DNA of 64,000 bases from Fusobacterium varium (GTDB lineage: Bacteria; Fusobacteriota; Fusobacteriia; Fusobacteriales; Fusobacteriaceae). The position numbers and the translations under genes are program-made. Positions 18,446 through 26,762 of this stretch are shown in pieces (within the stretch, counting starts at the first letter, position 1; every line of letters begins with the position of its first letter). Under the pieces are notes generated by a model. The model had not been told where the DNA came from, made no database searches, and saw only the letters and a program-made list of their open reading frames with translations. Location: contig AP017968.1 in assembly GCA_002356455.1 (NCBI GenBank), positions 620,001 through 684,000 on the forward strand. The letters run 5' to 3'.

Positions 18446-19126
18446 ATGAGAATTCTGGTTGTAGAAGATGACAAAGAGATACAGGAATTAATAACATATT
18501 TTCTGACAAAAGAAGGTTATGAAGTAGATAGGGCCTCTGATGGATTAGAAGGATTGAAACTTCTTAAAGAAAATAGAAATGAATTAGTTGTGCTTGATTT
18601 GATGCTGCCTAATTTAGATGGAAAAAATTTTACAAAAATTGTAAGAGATATATCTTCTGAATATGGAGAACCAGTGATAATAATGCTTACTGCTAAAACT
18701 GAAATAGAAGATGTATTAGATGGACTTGAAATAGGTGCAGATGACTATATGAAAAAACCATTTGATCCTAGAGAGCTTGTTTTGAGAATAAAAAAATTCC
18801 TTAAAACAACAGATAGAGAAATTAAAAATGAAAAATATAGATTTAAAGATATAGAAATTGATGAAAGCAGACATATAGTAATTGCCAATGGCGAGGAAGT
18901 GGAACTCTCTAAAAAAGAATATGATCTTTTACTTCTTCTTATTAAAAACAGGGATCTGGTCATTACAAGAGAGAGGATATTAGATAAAGTCTGGAACAGT
19001 AATTACTATACTGGGGATAGAACTGTAGATGTTTATATATCAAAATTAAGAGATAAAATACCTGAATTATCTGGCTGTATAAAAACTGTGAAAGGAGTGG
19101 GATACAAATTAGAAGAAAAGAAATAA
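18446..19126 (+). CDS. phoB: PhoB-type response regulator
   Basis: A 226-residue OmpR/PhoB-family response regulator. The receiver domain has the acidic pair D8/D9, phospho-acceptor D51 in LDLMLPN, T82 and K104 in YMKKPFDP. The C-terminal winged helix (about 130-224) includes the TGDRTVDVYISKLRDKI recognition region. Its position directly beside the pst genes and a PhoR-like kinase supports control of the phosphate regulon through the Pho boxes at 17329-17395. The ATG follows CAGGGGGACTCAG. Confidence 0.88.
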   Translation: MRILVVEDDKEIQELITYFLTKEGYEVDRASDGLEGLKLLKENRNELVVLDLMLPNLDGKNFTKIVRDISSEYGEPVIIMLTAKTEIEDVLDGLEIGADDYMKKPFDPRELVLRIKKFLKTTDREIKNEKYRFKDIEIDESRHIVIANGEEVELSKKEYDLLLLLIKNRDLVITRERILDKVWNSNYYTGDRTVDVYISKLRDKIPELSGCIKTVKGVGYKLEEKK

Positions 19127-20799
19127 TTACCCTAATAATGATATTGATTATAGAAGGAATATTTATCAGTCTTAACTCGACTATTCTTTCAAATCTCTAT
19201 CAACAGAGAGTAAAACAGAATTTAAAACAGGATAATATTTTAATTAAAAGATTAGCAGAGGATTACAGACATGACAGATATAAAGATGTATTTTCAGAAA
19301 GTGATTTAAGATTTACATTAATAGATTATGATGGAAATGTTGTATTTGACTCTAAAAATATAGATCGAGAAGAACATATGGATAATCATCTAAAAAGAGA
19401 AGAAGTACAGGAAGCTATCAATGGAGAAGAGGGATTTGCTATAAGAAAAAGTAAAACTATAGGTCATATGTTTGCTTATTATACAACAGGTTTCACAAAT
19501 GATTTTGATGAAAAATATATAATAAGAACTTCCAGTGATTATTCAAAAGAAATTAGACAGATAAGAGAATTTTTATTTGTTCAGATAATGTTTTTTCTTG
19601 CATTAAACTTTGCTATTCATTTTTTCTATAAGAATTATATTAAAAGAGATTTCTATAATAAAATTAAAAAGATGAAAAGATTTCTTGAAATTGGAGAGAA
19701 AGAGAAAATAAATTATCTTAAAGAAGAAAAATGGTTTTTTGAATTTTGGGATATTTTGAAAGAGTGGCAGGGAAGAAATCTGAGAAATATCGAACGTTTG
19801 GAAAGAGAAAGAAAAACTTTGTCTTTAGTAATATCTTCTGTTGATATTTTTATAGGATTATTAAATAAAGAAGGAAAATTTGTCGTAAAAAATAATGTAT
19901 TAAGCTATCTTGTGGACTCTACTAGAGAAAAGTATTTAGAATGTATCAAATATATAGAGATAATAGATATAATAAAAAAAGGTGTCAATGAAAAAACAAA
20001 CATAAAAGAGGAAATATATGTTCAGGGATTGAAAAGATACTTTATTGTAACATTGAAACAGCTGGAATTTAGTAATCAGGTTCTTATTACAATAAAAGAT
20101 ATTACAAGTACAAGAAAAGCAGTGGAAGTACAGAAAAACTTTATTAGCAATGTAAGTCATGAGCTAAAAACTCCGCTTACAAATATAAAGGGATATCTTA
20201 TTGCTCTTGAAGATGCTCCAGATCCAATGAGAGAAAAATTTTTAAATGTAATTAAAGGGAATGTAGAGAAATTAGAGAATATAGTTTTAGATTTTTTGAA
20301 TATATCAAAAATAGAAAATTCAAACATATTAAATATAACACAGGTGAGTATTGATAAAATAAAAAATAATATTCAGGCAACTATGGAAATACTTCTTAAA
20401 AAGAAAAATGCTTCTATTGAATATCAAGTAGATGTAATTGATGAAAATAATTATATTAGAGCAGATTTTGATAAAATAACAATGATATTAAAAAATCTTA
20501 TTGAAAATGGAATTATATACAATAAATCTGAGAATCCTAAAATAATAGTAAAAATAACAGAAGGACAGGATAGATATAATTTTTCAGTTTCAGATAATGG
20601 AATAGGGATACCTGCAGATGAACAATATAAAGTTTTTGAAAGATTTTATAGAGTAGACAGAGCAAGAACAAGTAATCTTGGAGGAACAGGATTAGGCCTT
20701 GCAATTGTAAAAAGCCTTATAGAGAAATATGGAGGAAAAATAACTGTTGTTTCTGAAGAGGGAAAAGGAACAACATTTGAATTCTATATTTCTAAATGA
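19108..20799 (+). CDS. phoR: PhoR-type sensor histidine kinase
   Basis: A membrane sensor kinase and partner of PhoB. There is an N-terminal membrane segment, an extracytoplasmic stretch, a second membrane segment (about 145-165 counted from the first ATG), a PAS-like region, the phospho-acceptor motif NVSHELKTPLTNIKGY (H341 from that ATG), and the ATPase domain with NGIIYN, DNGIGIP and GGTGLGLAIVKSL. The first ATG (19138) has only a weak ribosome-binding site and removes the basic residues before the first membrane helix. An ATT at 19108, ten bases after AGGAG, restores RRKEIITLIMILIIEG, so I place the start there with reservation (563 residues). The gene would then overlap phoB by 19 bp. 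Confidence 0.85.
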   Translation: MRRKEIITLIMILIIEGIFISLNSTILSNLYQQRVKQNLKQDNILIKRLAEDYRHDRYKDVFSESDLRFTLIDYDGNVVFDSKNIDREEHMDNHLKREEVQEAINGEEGFAIRKSKTIGHMFAYYTTGFTNDFDEKYIIRTSSDYSKEIRQIREFLFVQIMFFLALNFAIHFFYKNYIKRDFYNKIKKMKRFLEIGEKEKINYLKEEKWFFEFWDILKEWQGRNLRNIERLERERKTLSLVISSVDIFIGLLNKEGKFVVKNNVLSYLVDSTREKYLECIKYIEIIDIIKKGVNEKTNIKEEIYVQGLKRYFIVTLKQLEFSNQVLITIKDITSTRKAVEVQKNFISNVSHELKTPLTNIKGYLIALEDAPDPMREKFLNVIKGNVEKLENIVLDFLNISKIENSNILNITQVSIDKIKNNIQATMEILLKKKNASIEYQVDVIDENNYIRADFDKITMILKNLIENGIIYNKSENPKIIVKITEGQDRYNFSVSDNGIGIPADEQYKVFERFYRVDRARTSNLGGTGLGLAIVKSLIEKYGGKITVVSEEGKGTTFEFYISK

Positions 20800-20886
20800 T
20801 GAAAATGTGAGTAATAATAATCCTTGACCAAATATTTTAAACCTAATATAATATTAGAAGAGTATACTAAAATATCAGGAGGGAAT

Positions 20887-22629
20887 ATGGGAAAGATAAG
20901 GAGTATTTTATTAGTTACATTTATGATGGTTCTTTCTGCCTTTTCATTTTCTTATGAGCCAGGAAGCTATAAAGGTGAAGCTACTGGTTATGGTGGAAAA
21001 ATAGAGGTAGAAATAGCTGTATCAAAAGACAGGATAGAAAATATAAAAGTTCTTCCTAATAAAGAAACACCATTTATATCAAGCTTAGCAATTGAAAGAA
21101 TACCAGCAATGGTACTTGAAAAACAAAGTCTTGGAATAGATACAGTAGCAGGAGCAACAGTGAGCAGCAGAGGAGTTCTCACTGCAATAACTAATGCAGT
21201 TAAAGAAGCAGGAGGAGATGTAAGAGAACTTAGAAAAAGAGTTCCAGCTCCAGAGATAAAAAAAGGAAATAAAGAATATATAGCAGATGTTGTAGTTATT
21301 GGGGGAGGAGGAGCAGGTCTTGCAGCTGCTACTTCAGCCAAACAAAATGGCGCAAGTGTTATTCTTATAGAAAAAATGCCTAGATTGGGAGGAAATACTG
21401 TATTAGCAGGGGGAGCATATAATGCTGTTGACCCCAAAAGACAGGTACCTCAAGGAATAGAAGATTCAATAGAACTTCATTATCAACATACTTATGAGGG
21501 TGGAGATAAGAAAGGAAATCCAAAACTGGTAAGAATACTTGTTGAAAATGCTTATTCAGCACTTGAATGGCTAGAAAGTTTAGGGATGACTTTCAAAGAT
21601 GAAGTATTTACAGTATTGGGAGCTCTTTATCCAAGAAGTCATAAGCCAACTACACCAGTAGGAACTGGAATGATTCTTGCACACAAAGATTTTGCTGAAA
21701 AAAATGGAATAATGATTTTCTATGAAACAGAAGCAAAAGATTTTATTGTGAAAGATGGAAAAGTAGCTGGAGTAAAAGCTGAAGATGCAAAAAATAAAAT
21801 TGTATTCAATGCTAAAAAAGCTGTAATTCTTGCTACTGGTGGATTTGCAGGAGATGTTGAGTATAGACAGAAATTCAATTCTAATTTAACAGAAAATATT
21901 CTTACTACTAATCATCCAGGTGGAGATGGAGCAGGGATAAAAATGGCTGAAAAAATAGGAGCTAAATTGATAGGAATGGAAGATATTCAGCTTCTGCCTA
22001 TGGGGGATCCTGTAACTGGAAGTTTAAGTGGAAATATTGAAACTACTGTTGAAGATAGAATATTTGTTAATAAAGATGGAAGACGTTTTGTGGCAGAAGA
22101 TGAGAGAAGAGATGTTATGACAAATGCTCTTTTCAAGCAAAAAGATGCCTATATGTGGGTAATAGTAGATTCAAAAGTTTATCCTACATTAGAAACTAAA
22201 AATAACTTTAATGAACCTATTGGAGATTTAATAAAAGCTGGAAGAGCTGTAAAAGCAGATACACTAGATGAACTTGCTGAAAAAATAGGAGTTCCTGCTG
22301 ATACTCTTAAAAAGACTATTGCAGATTATAATAAAAGTGTAGATGCTAAAAAAGATCCATTTGGAAGAAAACTTTTTGGTATAAAATTTGATAAAGCACC
22401 TTACTATGCAGGACCACGTATTCCTACTGTACATCATACTATGGGTGGAGTAGAAATTAATGAAAAAGCTCAAGTAATAAATACTAAAGGAAATCCAATT
22501 CCCGGATTGTATGCAGCTGGGGAAGTTACTGGAGGAATCCATGGAACTAATAGACTTGGAGGAAATGCTTTAACAGATATAACTGTATTTGGTAGAATAG
22601 CTGGAGAAAATGCAGCCAAAGAAAAATAA
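20887..22629 (+). CDS. Exported FMN/FAD flavoprotein reductase (fumarate/urocanate reductase family)
   Basis: A 580-residue flavocytochrome-c-type reductase without a haem domain. A signal peptide (about 1-22) is followed by an FMN-binding domain (about 23-108) with DTVAGATVSS, where T91 would carry covalent FMN attached by ApbE. The FAD-binding domain begins with VVVIGGGGAGLAAA (near 136) and ends with the GIHGTNRLGGNALTD segment. Family members are anaerobic terminal reductases for fumarate, urocanate, methacrylate and related enoates. No CXXCH haem motif is present, so electrons must come from another flavin or membrane donor. The ATG at 20887 follows AGGAGGG; the ORF opens upstream without a site. 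The substrate cannot be decided from sequence. Confidence 0.9.
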   Translation: MGKIRSILLVTFMMVLSAFSFSYEPGSYKGEATGYGGKIEVEIAVSKDRIENIKVLPNKETPFISSLAIERIPAMVLEKQSLGIDTVAGATVSSRGVLTAITNAVKEAGGDVRELRKRVPAPEIKKGNKEYIADVVVIGGGGAGLAAATSAKQNGASVILIEKMPRLGGNTVLAGGAYNAVDPKRQVPQGIEDSIELHYQHTYEGGDKKGNPKLVRILVENAYSALEWLESLGMTFKDEVFTVLGALYPRSHKPTTPVGTGMILAHKDFAEKNGIMIFYETEAKDFIVKDGKVAGVKAEDAKNKIVFNAKKAVILATGGFAGDVEYRQKFNSNLTENILTTNHPGGDGAGIKMAEKIGAKLIGMEDIQLLPMGDPVTGSLSGNIETTVEDRIFVNKDGRRFVAEDERRDVMTNALFKQKDAYMWVIVDSKVYPTLETKNNFNEPIGDLIKAGRAVKADTLDELAEKIGVPADTLKKTIADYNKSVDAKKDPFGRKLFGIKFDKAPYYAGPRIPTVHHTMGGVEINEKAQVINTKGNPIPGLYAAGEVTGGIHGTNRLGGNALTDITVFGRIAGENAAKEK

Positions 22630-22642
22630 AAAATAAAATTGA

Positions 22643-22715
22643 ATGAGAGTAATCAAAAAGAAGGACTAAATTTTAATGATATAGTTTAGCTTAAGGATTA
22701 CTCTCATTTTTTATT
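22643..22715 (+). terminator. Terminator with long loop after the reductase gene
   Basis: ATGAGAGTAATC (22643-22654) pairs perfectly with GATTACTCTCAT (22696-22707) before a T-run. The 41-nt loop contains further weak pairing. Confidence 0.85.
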
Positions 22716-22818
22716 TCAGTAATATTTTAAAATATAGTTGTAACTATTTACAAAATAAATAAAAATATGGTATATTAAAGCTAAGTGTAAAATAAAAAGC
22801 AAAAAAGGGGTAAGAGTA

Positions 22819-23532
22819 ATGGCAAAATTAAAAAGTATTGTAACAGCATACAAAGCACAGGTAAATCCACAAGTATCAGGAATGGTTGATATATTTGGAG
22901 CCTTTGATAATTTAATTCAACCAATGTTTCCATTTCCAATGGCAAACTTATCAATAGTTTTAACTTTCTCTGATTTAGAAAGACCAACAATGTTTGAAGT
23001 AAGATTAAATGCACCTGATGATACATTAATTACAAAGGGAGAATTTGGAGTATATTTAGATCCATTTGGAGTAGGTAAAAAAATACTTGATTTAGAAAAA
23101 TTTTTGATAACTGAAAGAGGAAAATATACAATAGATATATTTGAAAAAATAGCAGAAGATAAGGTAAAATTTATTCAAACAGCAGATTTATTTATAGCTG
23201 ATTATCCACCTCAAAGAAGATTTTCTGATGAGGAAATAGCTCATATATTAGCAGCTGAAGGAGTAATAAAAACTGTAAAAACAGAATTCAAACCAGTTGA
23301 AGATGCAGAACCTGTAAAAATTCAAATAAGCCTTGATAAGAATATTCCATTAGAAGAAGGACATATTGCTATTCCAGAAAATGATAGAATAACTGTTGGA
23401 GACAGAATATTTGATCTTACAGGAATAAGAAGACAAATTGAATGGATGTTTGGAAATCCTATTCCTAAACAGCCTGAAGCTGAGCCAGAAAAAAAAGAAG
23501 AAGAAAATGTTGAAAAAACTGAGGAAAAATAA
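22819..23532 (+). CDS. Conserved-looking protein of unknown function
   Basis: A 237-residue soluble protein that I do not recognise. There is no signal peptide or membrane segment. The N-terminal half (about 1-150) contains many aromatic and hydrophobic beta-like segments (LSIVLTFSDLERPTMFEVRLNAPDD, GEFGVYLDPFGVG), and TADLFIADYPPQRRFSDEEIAHILAAEG resembles a surface loop with a helix. The final 25 residues are a Pro/Glu/Lys tail. The ATG follows AAGGGGTAAGAGTA. It is a single gene between the reductase terminator and the rplM promoter, so probably monocistronic. Codon use is like its neighbours. Confidence 0.75.
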   Translation: MAKLKSIVTAYKAQVNPQVSGMVDIFGAFDNLIQPMFPFPMANLSIVLTFSDLERPTMFEVRLNAPDDTLITKGEFGVYLDPFGVGKKILDLEKFLITERGKYTIDIFEKIAEDKVKFIQTADLFIADYPPQRRFSDEEIAHILAAEGVIKTVKTEFKPVEDAEPVKIQISLDKNIPLEEGHIAIPENDRITVGDRIFDLTGIRRQIEWMFGNPIPKQPEAEPEKKEEENVEKTEEK

Positions 23533-23541
23533 AGAAAAAGC

Positions 23542-23570
23542 TTGACATAATAAGGGAAAATGAATATAAT
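23542..23570 (+). promoter_or_regulatory. Consensus promoter of rplM-rpsI
   Basis: TTGACA (23542-23547) is exactly 17 bp from TATAAT (23565-23570), a perfect housekeeping promoter starting 9 bp after the preceding stop codon. Confidence 0.9.
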
Positions 23571-23576
23571 AGTTAG

Positions 23577-23652
23577 GTATATTAAACCTTTCCCACAAAA
23601 GGACCGTTGCGTTATATTATGAAGATATAACATTTGAGGAGGAAAAATTAAA
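23577..23652 (+). promoter_or_regulatory. Structured 5' leader of rplM
   Basis: The leader forms CCTTT/AAAGG (23587-23602, 6-nt loop) and GTTATAT/ATATAAC (23611-23631, 7-nt loop), separated by GACCGTTGC, then GAGGAGGAA. Ribosomal L13 mRNAs in several low-GC bacteria carry autoregulatory leaders bound by L13, and this may be the equivalent. I cannot confirm a match to the known L13 leader family by eye. Confidence 0.5.
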
Positions 23653-24087
23653 GTGAAAAAGTATACTTTTATGCAAAGAAAAGAAGATGTTGTTAGAGAA
23701 TGGCATCATTACGACGCAGAAGGACAAATATTAGGTAGATTAGCAGTTGAAGTTGCTAAAAAATTAATGGGTAAAGACAAATTAACTTTCACTCCACATA
23801 TTGATGGAGGAGATTTTGTAGTAGTTACTAATGTAGCTAAAATAATGGTTACTGGAAAGAAGTTAACTGATAAAACATATTACAATCACTCTGGATTCCC
23901 AGGTGGATTAAGAGAAAGAAAACTAGGAGAAATCTTAGATAAAAAACCAGAAGAACTATTAATGCTAGCTGTTAAAAGAATGCTTCCAAAAAATAAATTA
24001 GGAAGAGAACAACTAACAAGATTAAGAGTGTTTGCAGGTGCAGAACATGCACATACAGCACAAAAACCAGTAAAGGTAGAATTTTAA
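23653..24087 (+). CDS. rplM: 50S ribosomal protein L13
   Basis: A 144-residue L13 with WHHYDAEGQILGRLAVEVAKKLMGK, YYNHSGFPGGLRER and the C-terminal LRVFAGAEHAHTAQKP. The start is GTG at 23653 ten bases after GAGGAGGA; an ATG six codons later has no ribosome-binding site. It is followed 10 bp later by rpsI, the near-universal L13-S9 pair, under a consensus promoter and structured leader. Confidence 0.97.
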   Translation: MKKYTFMQRKEDVVREWHHYDAEGQILGRLAVEVAKKLMGKDKLTFTPHIDGGDFVVVTNVAKIMVTGKKLTDKTYYNHSGFPGGLRERKLGEILDKKPEELLMLAVKRMLPKNKLGREQLTRLRVFAGAEHAHTAQKPVKVEF

Positions 24088-24097
24088 TAGGGGGTAA

Positions 24098-24502
24098 ATG
24101 ACAGTGGCTGAAATGATTCAATATAGAGGAACTGGTAGAAGAAAAACTTCTGTAGCAAGAGTAAGACTAATTCCTGGAGGAAAAGGAATTGAAATAAATG
24201 GAAAATCAATGGCTGAATACTTTGGAGGAAGACAAATTCTTTCTAGAATAGTAGAGCAACCATTGGTATTAACTGAAACTTTAGATAAATTTGAAGTAAG
24301 AGTTAATGTAGTTGGAGGAGGAAACTCTGGACAAGCTGGAGCTATTAGACATGGTGTAGCAAGAGCTTTACTACTTTCTGATGAAACTTTAAAAGCAGCT
24401 TTAAGAGAAGCTGGATTCCTAACTAGAGACTCAAGAATGGTAGAAAGAAAGAAATACGGAAAGAAAAAAGCAAGAAGAAGTCCTCAATTCTCAAAAAGAT
24501 AA
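24098..24502 (+). CDS. rpsI: 30S ribosomal protein S9
   Basis: A 134-residue S9 with [19 protein letters not shown] at the N-terminus, [20 protein letters not shown] in the centre and the conserved basic tail ending QFSKR, which reaches the ribosomal P site. The ATG follows AGGGGGTAA. An in-frame ATG at residue 6 (MIQYRGTG) is an alternative start nearer the typical length of 130. It is the second gene of the rplM operon and is followed by a perfect-stem terminator. Confidence 0.97.
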   Translation: MTVAEMIQYRGTGRRKTSVARVRLIPGGKGIEINGKSMAEYFGGRQILSRIVEQPLVLTETLDKFEVRVNVVGGGNSGQAGAIRHGVARALLLSDETLKAALREAGFLTRDSRMVERKKYGKKKARRSPQFSKR

Positions 24503-24532
24503 TTGGTTGGATTTATCAAAAATTGTTTATCA

Positions 24533-24563
24533 ATACCACAGAGAAATCTGTGGTATTTTTTTG
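24533..24563 (+). terminator. Intrinsic terminator after rpsI
   Basis: ATACCACAGA (24533-24542), a GAAA tetraloop and TCTGTGGTAT (24547-24556) form a perfect 10-bp stem followed by seven T. Confidence 0.95.
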
Positions 24564-24622
24564 TTCATAATTAATATCTTGATTTTTTGAATTCAAAATA
24601 TAATTGATTTAATGCATATTTA

Positions 24623-24651
24623 TTTACAACAAATAATGTGGATGTTATAAT
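24623..24651 (+). promoter_or_regulatory. Promoter of the ydbC-like gene
   Basis: TTTACA (24623-24628) lies 17 bp before TATAAT (24646-24651), giving a leader of about 75 nt to the ATG at 24733. Confidence 0.75.
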
Positions 24652-24732
24652 GAAACAAGAGATAAAAAATAAGTGTTTAAATTTTAATATTATATCAGAA
24701 CAATCTATATATGCAGTATAGGAGGAAGAGAA

Positions 24733-24972
24733 ATGGAAAAGAAAGAATTAAAATTTGAAGTATTAAATGAATTAGGTATTATTTCTGAAGGAAGTAAAGG
24801 ATGGAAAAAAGAGCTTACTCGTGTAAGTTGGAATGCTGAAGAGCCTAAATATGATATTAGAACTTGGGATCCAGAACATAAAAAAATGGGAAAAGGAATA
24901 ACATTAACTGAAGAAGAACTGAGAAAACTAAAGGAGTTAATTGATAAAGAAATAGAACTTTTAGATAGATAA
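24733..24972 (+). CDS. YdbC-like PC4-family single-stranded DNA-binding protein
   Basis: A 79-residue protein matching the bacterial YdbC family, which adopts the PC4 transcription-coactivator fold and binds single-stranded nucleic acid. Diagnostic stretches are GWKKELTRVSWN, PKYDIRTWDPEHKKMGKGITLTEEE, and a C-terminal helix (ELRKLKELIDKEI). The length is that of the stand-alone family. The ATG follows AGGAGGAAGAGAA. It is monocistronic with its own promoter and terminator. Confidence 0.85.
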   Translation: MEKKELKFEVLNELGIISEGSKGWKKELTRVSWNAEEPKYDIRTWDPEHKKMGKGITLTEEELRKLKELIDKEIELLDR

Positions 24973-24990
24973 AATTTAAATAATTGTACT

Positions 24991-25030
24991 ATTAAAAATA
25001 CCCTGCATTTTTAAACAGGGTATTTTTAAT
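24991..25030. terminator. Bidirectional terminator
   Basis: ATTAAAAATACCCTG and CAGGGTATTTTTAAT pair perfectly (15 bp), serving the ydbC-like gene and the convergent symporter gene. Confidence 0.93.
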
Positions 25031-25091
25031 CCTTTTAGAATTTTTTTATTTTATAAATAGCTTTATTTTATATTTTTATTAAATATATTTT

Positions 25092-26627
25092 TTATTCATC
25101 TAAAACCATATTTTTAGATTGATATACAGCATCTCTAACTGCCTTGATTTTTCTTCTTATAATCTCTTCTTCCTCAGCTATAACAGGATCATCTTCATAA
25201 AAAACATAAAAATTTGGATCTACTTTACCAATACCCATGTAACGGGCTTTATAATCTTTAAGAAGCGCAAAGAATTTTTCTCTAAGCATGAATAATCCCA
25301 GAAGATTAGTAAATACTGGAGCAACAAGACTGATATTAACTATTGTCCAGAATAAATCAGGTCCATTACCAGTTAAAATTATAGAAGATACAATTATAAT
25401 ATTTGGCAAAGGGAATATAAATTTGAATAATAATTCTAATCTATCCCCCAATATAGGATTATATCTAGTTCCATGTCTCATAACAGCAATATAATATGTA
25501 TACCAGCCAGCTGTTGTAGTAATACCAAATAAAGCACACATAAGTCCGATGTATACAGAGCCAAAGTGTCCAAATACACTTTCATAAGCTTTAATTGTAA
25601 GAGTAGCACCAGTATAACCATCATCCCATGCACCTGAACATAGAACAGCAAGAGCAGTTATAGAACAAACAACAAGAGTATCTATAAATACTTCAAATGA
25701 TCCCCATATACCTTGACGGAAAGGGTGAATAGTATTTGCAGAACCATGAATCAAAGGTGAAGATCCTTGTCCAGCTTCATTTGAGTTAATTGAACGAGCA
25801 ACTCCAGTTGAAATTGCTTGAGAAACAGTTGAACCTATGAATCCTCCAACAGCTGCTGTACCAGTAAAAGCATCATGAAAAATCATAGCAAAAGCGTGGG
25901 GAACATTTTGATAGTTTGCTATAACAAGAGCAAGACCACCTAAGATAAATATACTACACATAAATGGAACTGCTTTTGCAGCAAATGCAGCAACTCTTGG
26001 AGTTCCTTTCCAAATAACATAGAAAAGAATAAGAGAATAAATAACAGTTACTCCTATCATATTAAACCCAAATGATTGATTTAAAACTTCTGCTATAGTA
26101 TAAGCTTGAGAACCACCTAAAAATTGAGAAAGAAATCCAATTCCAAATGCAATTGCCAAACCTATACCAAATTTAGTAAATCCAAGCTGTTTAGAGATAC
26201 CTTTTTCCATAAAATAAGTAGAACCACCAAAGAATCTTCCAGTCTCATCTTTTGAACGATAATGACAACCTAGAGTAGTTTCAACACACTTTACAGTCAT
26301 CCCAAAGAATGCCCATACCCACATCCAGAAAACAGCACCAGGTCCTCCAACAGCAACAGCACTGGCAACTCCACCAATATTACCACATCCTACACAGCCA
26401 CCAATTGCAACACAAACAGCTTCAAAAGGAGTAACAGAACCTTTTTTCTTCTGATTGGCTTCTTCACTAAACATACTTCCAAAAGTATTTTTCAATATAT
26501 GCTTGAAATGAAAGATTGAAAAAAATCCAGATCTAATAGTAAAATACAGACCTATAAATAGGACAAAATAAGTAAATGGTTTTCCCCATAAAAAATCATT
26601 TATTCCGTTTAAAATACTTGCAAACAT
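25092..26627 (-). CDS. AGCS-family sodium:alanine/glycine symporter
   Basis: A 511-residue inner-membrane amino acid:sodium symporter with about 11 membrane segments. The family signatures are GNIGGVASAVAVGGPGAVFWMW near residue 80 and NSNEAGQGSSPLIHGSA near 290. The start is the ATG at 26627 after GAGGAGGAAAGTAGGT; the ORF opens 57 bp upstream without a site. Family members carry alanine, glycine or glutamine. It is next to two Cys/Met PLP lyases, so uptake of a sulfur or small neutral amino acid is plausible. The C-terminal tail is unusually acidic and basic (EEEEIIRRKIKAV). Confidence 0.92.
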   Translation of the reverse strand: MFASILNGINDFLWGKPFTYFVLFIGLYFTIRSGFFSIFHFKHILKNTFGSMFSEEANQKKKGSVTPFEAVCVAIGGCVGCGNIGGVASAVAVGGPGAVFWMWVWAFFGMTVKCVETTLGCHYRSKDETGRFFGGSTYFMEKGISKQLGFTKFGIGLAIAFGIGFLSQFLGGSQAYTIAEVLNQSFGFNMIGVTVIYSLILFYVIWKGTPRVAAFAAKAVPFMCSIFILGGLALVIANYQNVPHAFAMIFHDAFTGTAAVGGFIGSTVSQAISTGVARSINSNEAGQGSSPLIHGSANTIHPFRQGIWGSFEVFIDTLVVCSITALAVLCSGAWDDGYTGATLTIKAYESVFGHFGSVYIGLMCALFGITTTAGWYTYYIAVMRHGTRYNPILGDRLELLFKFIFPLPNIIIVSSIILTGNGPDLFWTIVNISLVAPVFTNLLGLFMLREKFFALLKDYKARYMGIGKVDPNFYVFYEDDPVIAEEEEIIRRKIKAVRDAVYQSKNMVLDE

Positions 26628-26740
26628 ACCTACTTTCCTCCTCATAAACTTTAACCAAAAATGATAAAGTATTTTATATTTCAAAGTTTGAGTGGATATC
26701 CAGTTAAATTTATATAGCCTGCAGAGCTAGTGAATAATAC

Positions 26741-26752
26741 TATACGCGTATA
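26741..26752. promoter_or_regulatory. Perfect 12-bp palindrome TATACGCGTATA
   Basis: The GC-centred palindrome stands out in very AT-rich sequence, about 10 bp after the stop codon of the upstream minus-strand gene and about 115 bp before the symporter start. It could be an operator for the symporter gene. No partner copy was found in the window. Confidence 0.3.
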
Positions 26753-26762
26753 AAACTTTTAA

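Noticed and set aside
20988-21437. 149-residue minus-strand ORF opposite the flavoprotein gene
   Set aside because: Antisense shadow of Gly/Ala-rich FAD-binding coding sequence.
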